DNA of 64,000 nt from the NCBI GenBank assembly GCA_024663395.1, contig JANFAH010000094.1:62001-126000 (forward strand), written 5' to 3'. Within the stretch, counting starts at the first letter, position 1. Every line of letters starts with the position of its first letter. The notes below the pieces were generated by a model that was not told the origin of the DNA, made no database searches, and saw only the letters and a program-made list of their open reading frames with translations. Of the stretch, positions 59,908-64,000 are shown in pieces. Source of the DNA: Pisolithus tinctorius (Eukaryota; Basidiomycota; Agaricomycetes; Boletales; Pisolithaceae). The translations under genes and the position numbers were made by a program.

Positions 59908-62716
59908 CTATGCATCGTGATTTTCCACGAAGTACGCGAACTCGGCCAAGAGGCCCTTCCTTTCACGTTCACTAACTCCGGTATTAATAAGTAGTTTTTC
60001 AACTCGACTTAGGAGTCCGTTTGGGCCATCAAGTGAAATGATGTGAGCATCGTAGCGGCGAACATCTGGAGAAATTAAGACACAGGGTCAATAACCCCGC
60101 AAGGAAAGATGGACGAGAACAATTACACGTCTTGAATGCCTCGAAATCGGTCGCGGATAGGATATTTTCAAATGCTTTAGTGACATCCGAACCGTACGAC
60201 CGACCGTTCGCCCGTATGTTCTCCCCTGCCATAAACAACCCAGGTATTACAGCTTCCTCGCGGACGCGTGAGGGTGCCCATGCCAAGCCAAGCCCAAGAT
60301 CCAGCGAGCGTCCTTGGCCCTTGGCCTTTCGTTCTTGCTTCAGCAAGCTCATATCGACGTCTCGTGAGGCCTGGCTTCGACCCTTGTAATGTTTCGGAGG
60401 CATGTCAAGCATCGGAGCCCAGGGTGAGTCAGTTGGTGCAGGGGGGAGGCGCCCAGTGTCGTCGCGGTAACATTGCCCCCCAATAGTACTGTTAGGTAGA
60501 TTAGAAGAGTCGGGTAAAGGAGAGTGCGGTAAAGAAGCCGGGTGTTCAAAAGGGAATGCGCCATGTGACGCCTTCTGCGCACGTCTACCAGAAGCTCGGC
60601 CCCAGCTCGAAGACTGGCCAGGTGATGCATTAGAGCTCGCCCCCTTTTCAGTGGATTTCGAAGGTACCGAGGCGAACGATACCACAGATGTCTGACCAGT
60701 GTGGCTTGATATTAGATGGGGATGGACTGGAGAGTCGACACGAGCAGGTTGGCGAGTTGCCAATCGCGACTTCGTAGCCGGCGTCGAATCCGAGGACGTC
60801 GTACGTTCGAGGGGTAACTGGTTCTGGGAACTTTTCTTTGCAGTCAGCGTAAGGAAGAATAGAAATTATAAATAAATTATGGATGCCTGACCGGTTAACC
60901 GTCGAACCGCTGTGGTTGAGTCCAGCGGACACAGGCCGCTCAAAGTCAAAGCTCCCCAATTTACTTCGAAGATTGCTCATATGGCGAGTCGGGGCGTTGC
61001 CATTAGGCAACCCCCCTCGTACACTCGGTTTATCAGGACCCGACTCTCTTGTTTTGGAGAAATCCTTCCCGCGAAGGAATCTAGGGGTGAAACGACTGTG
61101 GTTGGCGGCAGGCTCGCTGCACGGCTCTGGGGGAGGCTTGAAAGTTGTCGAGGTACTGAAGTCTGCATGTGATTGCGACGTAGATGACAAAAGCTCTTCT
61201 CTGGGTACGCTCCTCGTTTTCCCTTGGGATATTTTGACTTTGCTCGAATCAACCTTCGGTGGAGTGGTACTGGGTCTCAAAGGAGTACTTGAATCTCCCG
61301 GTCGCTGTGGAGTAGGCGGGGTATGAATTATCTTTGGAATGGCGTGCACTGGACGTGGGGCTAAGAGTGGCAGCCCTCCAGTTTCGTCAGATATAGACTC
61401 CACAGTTGGGAGATGCTGGACACGAGGCCGTGTACCCCATAAAGACTCCATGCAGTCACTGGCGCTTGAGGAATATAAACGATGGCCACTAATAAGCGGG
61501 TTTACCAATGAGCTCTGAGAGATGGACTTTGCTGCCGAAGCAGGAGCCTGCAGAGTAGCATTCGGCCGAGGCTGCTCCCAGTCTCCACTCTGCTTTTCTT
61601 TCCCTTTGTTCGGCTTGATTGCGAATTCGATCGAAGGCCGCCTGTGCTTAGAAATATTGGGCTGGACAAAGATAAGCGAATGGATTAGGTAGAGTACGTC
61701 ATTTCTACTTGCCTGGTCCTCCGCAAGTGCAACAGCGCTGTCATGAGGTGTCTGATGTGCACCGACAGAATGACGCCTGCCATGAGACTGTACATGCGCA
61801 ACAGGAAGGGGTAAATGACCAACAGACGATTTTGGAGTGTTGTGAGGAGAGTTCAAGCCAAACGATCGGCGGCGTGGGCTCGCTGAGAGAGGCAGTGGGT
61901 TCGATGGCACAGGGATTAAATGGCCGGACTGTTTTGGGCTAAAGGGTTGGTCACTATTTTTAGGGGTAGTAGGGCGGGAACCCAATCTCAACGACCGCCT
62001 ACGAGAGGTAACGTTCCGTGAGGACTCGGATACCAGAGTCGAAGTTGATGCCTTGCGCTCAGAGGATAATGAGGCCGGGCGGCGAGCTGACCTAGACGAT
62101 GATCGCCGTGTTAAGGTAATACCAAATAGTGTGTGGAGCCCTAACTTCCGCTTAGTAGAGGAGGGTGTTTCTGATCGGGGCGGAAGTTGTTGTATATTGT
62201 CGTGTTCGCGGTTTTCGCTGTACTCATCATGATCCTGGTTTAGTTCGTGGGTATCAGCAGCATTTCCATGTCGTGAAGCATACTCCTGGCGCCCATTTAT
62301 CGTTTTTCTCAAAGCGTCGGAGGGAAGAGGGGCTATCGTAGAGTGCGTAGCAGTCGTAGTAGATGATATGGGTCTGGACTGAGATCGGCCAATGGATTTG
62401 GTTGGGGATGACATGTAGCTCGACGGCGGAATGTTGGAGGGTATATGTTCTGTTGAGAGACGCGGACGCCTTGAACTGAGAGACTGAGTCTGAGTGATAG
62501 ATATGGCTTCGACCTTGGATAACATGGGTGGTGGAACGCTCGTTGGGGTGACGCTCTTTGAACGAGACCGAGAACGGGAGCGAGAACGGAAAAATGCGTA
62601 GAACTAGGACGCCACAGGCATGAGATATATCAAGAATGGCTATGCGGCTGAAAACGTACCTTGTATCCAGCCTTGGACGACTCTGCTGGGTCCGACCTCA
62701 AGGAGTTTTCAGTCAT
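59908..62716 (-). CDS. large Ser/Arg/Pro-rich hypothetical protein
   Basis: Deduced protein of over 850 residues, mostly disordered. Exon 1 (ATG 62716) encodes MTENSLRSDPAESSKAGYK, joined by a GT-AG intron to FYAFFRSRSRSRSRSRSKSV, an RS repeat. Many SP/TP and RRxS sites follow (RRRSLRLGSRPTTPK, SPRRRSFGLNSPHNTP). One folded-looking part is at the end: RSLDLGLGLAWAPSRVREEA, VTKAFENILSATDFEAFKT and, in the last exon, VRRYDAHIISLDGPNGLLSR then VEKLLINTGVSERERKGLLA and EFAYFVENHDA, stop at 59908-59910. I do not recognise a named domain. Two 51-nt GC-AG introns that keep the frame are suspected (61662-61712 and 60836-60886). SR-rich sequence and phospho-sites suggest a regulated polarity or RNA-associated protein, but this is a guess. 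Confidence 0.65.
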
Positions 62717-63353
62717 GCTAGGTGGGGTATCCAGATGCGTCTTTGTGTATCACAAACAGAATTGTTGCATCAAGTGTTGCTTTACTAGGTCGTTTTCCAG
62801 AATCCTGTGCTCCGCCCGGACTCTGTATCCAGAAGTGTGACGCAACTAAACCTGGCAAAGCACGAGCTGTATGTCCGCACTTGGACACTGCTGGCCCCAG
62901 GGAGCACAGCGTTTCGGTCGAGGGGGGAGTAAGATTGGACGAGGGATGGGAATTCGTATGGACGGACTTAGAGACACTACAACACGTGTTAGAAATGTGC
63001 TTGTCCAGAAGACGTGAACGTGTCTTGAATGTCAGCAATTCCACAGGGCCATCAATAACTCGTTGAAGGGAATGGACGTGCCTTCGATTTGACCTGACTG
63101 CTAGCTGCCAGCCCCCGCACTAATACGACGAGCACAGCAACACACAAGGCAAGACGGCAACGGATCGTGGGAGTTGATACATGACCATAACCCTAGTACA
63201 GGTTTCCCAATATGGACTTGATAGGGTTTAAAGAATAATCACGCAATTGAGTCATTGAATGTTCGCCATCCTGCAGCCTTAATGTTGCCTTCGGAGATAA
63301 GAATCAAATAGCATGAACAGGCTGGATTCTTCTTGTGTTGCAAGACTTCATTA
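62717..63353. promoter_or_regulatory. divergent intergenic region before CysA-like gene
   Basis: About 640 bases between two divergent starts. It holds open frames of about 110 codons on both strands (62718-63044 minus, 62722-63066 plus), but neither has a recognisable motif and they overlap antisense. I treat the stretch as promoter and leaders. Confidence 0.4.
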
Positions 63354-64000
63354 ATGTCTTCGAGGTCAAGAATATTGGCTTCCGTACTCCGTAGACCTAG
63401 GCAGCTTGGATCATACCAACTGCGGTGGTCATCCCATTGTGCAACACCGCCCCAACCGTCGTTTCCATGTGTAGACGCGCACGCCGCCCGTGAGACCCGT
63501 CTCATCGCGGAATCGGCGTCTCGCTCTCCTGGAGCAGCTTCCCGCCCCTCTGAAGACAGCGGCCCTGAACCCCCGTATGCCCGGCCGAATCCACTGTCAT
63601 ATAATGTGTACCACCATCCACGTCCGTTCCCGTTGACATATTCGGCGTCTCTTCCATCCTTCGACATCGCCTACGAGACATGGGGCACCTTGTCACCAAC
63701 TCGCGATAATGTCATTCTTCTCCACACAGGCTTATCTGCGTCGTCACACGCGGCCTCTACATCCTTAAATCCGTCGCCAGGTTGGTGGGAAAAATTCATT
63801 GGACCAGGTCGTGCATTAGATACCAGCCAGTTTTTCGTCATCTGTTCTAATGTACTTGGGGGGTGTTATGGCTCAACCGGTCCATCGTCCATCGACCCAA
63901 CCACGGGGCAGCGCTATGCAACCCGCTTCCCCATCTTGTCTATATTCGACATGGTAAAGGCACAATTTGCACTCTTGGATCACCTCGGTGTGGATCATCT
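63354..64000 (+). CDS. mitochondrial CysA-type O-acetyltransferase (MetX family), 3' partial
   Basis: Runs off the window end; 215 codons are visible without a stop. ATG 63354 gives [20 protein letters not shown], Arg-rich and free of acidic residues, a good mitochondrial presequence. Then [30 protein letters not shown], the core [40 protein letters not shown] and [40 protein letters not shown] and [20 protein letters not shown]. These are alpha/beta-hydrolase MetX-family blocks. The SASSHA.....[10 protein letters not shown] and [11 protein letters not shown] forms are those I recall for the fungal CysA-like serine O-acetyltransferases rather than Met2 homoserine enzymes. Substrate therefore probably L-serine, making O-acetylserine for cysteine synthesis. 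The nucleophile Ser and later triad residues lie beyond the window. Confidence 0.85.
   Translation, partial: MSSRSRILASVLRRPRQLGSYQLRWSSHCATPPQPSFPCVDAHAARETRLIAESASRSPGAASRPSEDSGPEPPYARPNPLSYNVYHHPRPFPLTYSASLPSFDIAYETWGTLSPTRDNVILLHTGLSASSHAASTSLNPSPGWWEKFIGPGRALDTSQFFVICSNVLGGCYGSTGPSSIDPTTGQRYATRFPILSIFDMVKAQFALLDHLGVDH

Noticed and set aside
62718..63066. Overlapping open frames of 108 (minus) and 114 (plus) codons
   Set aside because: Mutually antisense, no motif, and they lie in the divergent promoter region.
63239..63667. 142-codon minus-strand open frame
   Set aside because: It is antisense to the start of the CysA-like gene, whose plus-strand frame has clear family motifs and a presequence.

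Overview
The window is nuclear DNA of a filamentous basidiomycete, most likely an Agaricomycete. Coding sequence is cut by many 45-65 nt introns with GT donors, CTAAC/CTGAC-like branch sites and AG acceptors. Genes lie on both strands, often as divergent pairs 70-250 bp apart. Almost all are single-copy eukaryotic housekeeping genes with fungal-type domain structure. All exon joins were worked out by eye, so start codons and small exons are less certain than gene identities.

Layout. 0-5.6 kb: a DUF3245-like protein, a small basic two-exon protein on the minus strand, about 2.8 kb with no recognisable gene, and a dual-specificity phosphatase. 6-11.4 kb: ARF1, exocyst SEC15 and a HAD phosphatase. 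11.6-15.6 kb: two tandem alpha-tubulin genes. 15.8-26.5 kb: CFT2 (mRNA 3' processing), glutaminyl-tRNA synthetase, a single-pass Ser/Thr-rich membrane protein, SWC4 (SWR1/NuA4 chromatin complexes) and VTC1. 26.9-31.4 kb: a large TPR-HET protein (heterokaryon-incompatibility type) and a mitochondrial enoyl-CoA hydratase. 31.5-46 kb: exocyst SEC10, then the ribosome-biogenesis group RIX1, an RRN11-like Pol I factor and RPA190, with an AP-1 accessory (LAA2-like) gene between. 46-48.4 kb: a KEN-box protein, a near-perfect 693-bp inverted repeat, and LCL2. 48.5-52.9 kb: SF3B6, eIF4A-III (FAL1) and SF3A3 (PRP9). 52.9-59.8 kb: a synaptojanin-type phosphatase, SVP26 and DID2/CHMP1. 59.9-64 kb: a long low-complexity Ser/Arg-rich protein and the 5' part of a mitochondrial CysA-type O-acetyltransferase that runs off the end.

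Functional grouping. Secretory and endosomal genes recur (ARF1, SEC15, SEC10, LAA2-like, INP5x, SVP26, DID2). RNA polymerase I/60S genes and U2 snRNP/exon-junction genes each sit close together.

Most interesting: (1) the inverted repeat at 47218-47910, with arms of 331 and 332 bp that I find identical except for one base in a homopolymer. It is flanked by TAT on both sides and ends one base before the LCL2 start codon. (2) The 1008-residue protein with an unrecognised N-terminal module, degenerate TPRs and a HET domain. (3) Apparent single-base frameshifts in two essential genes, SEC15 and RPA190.
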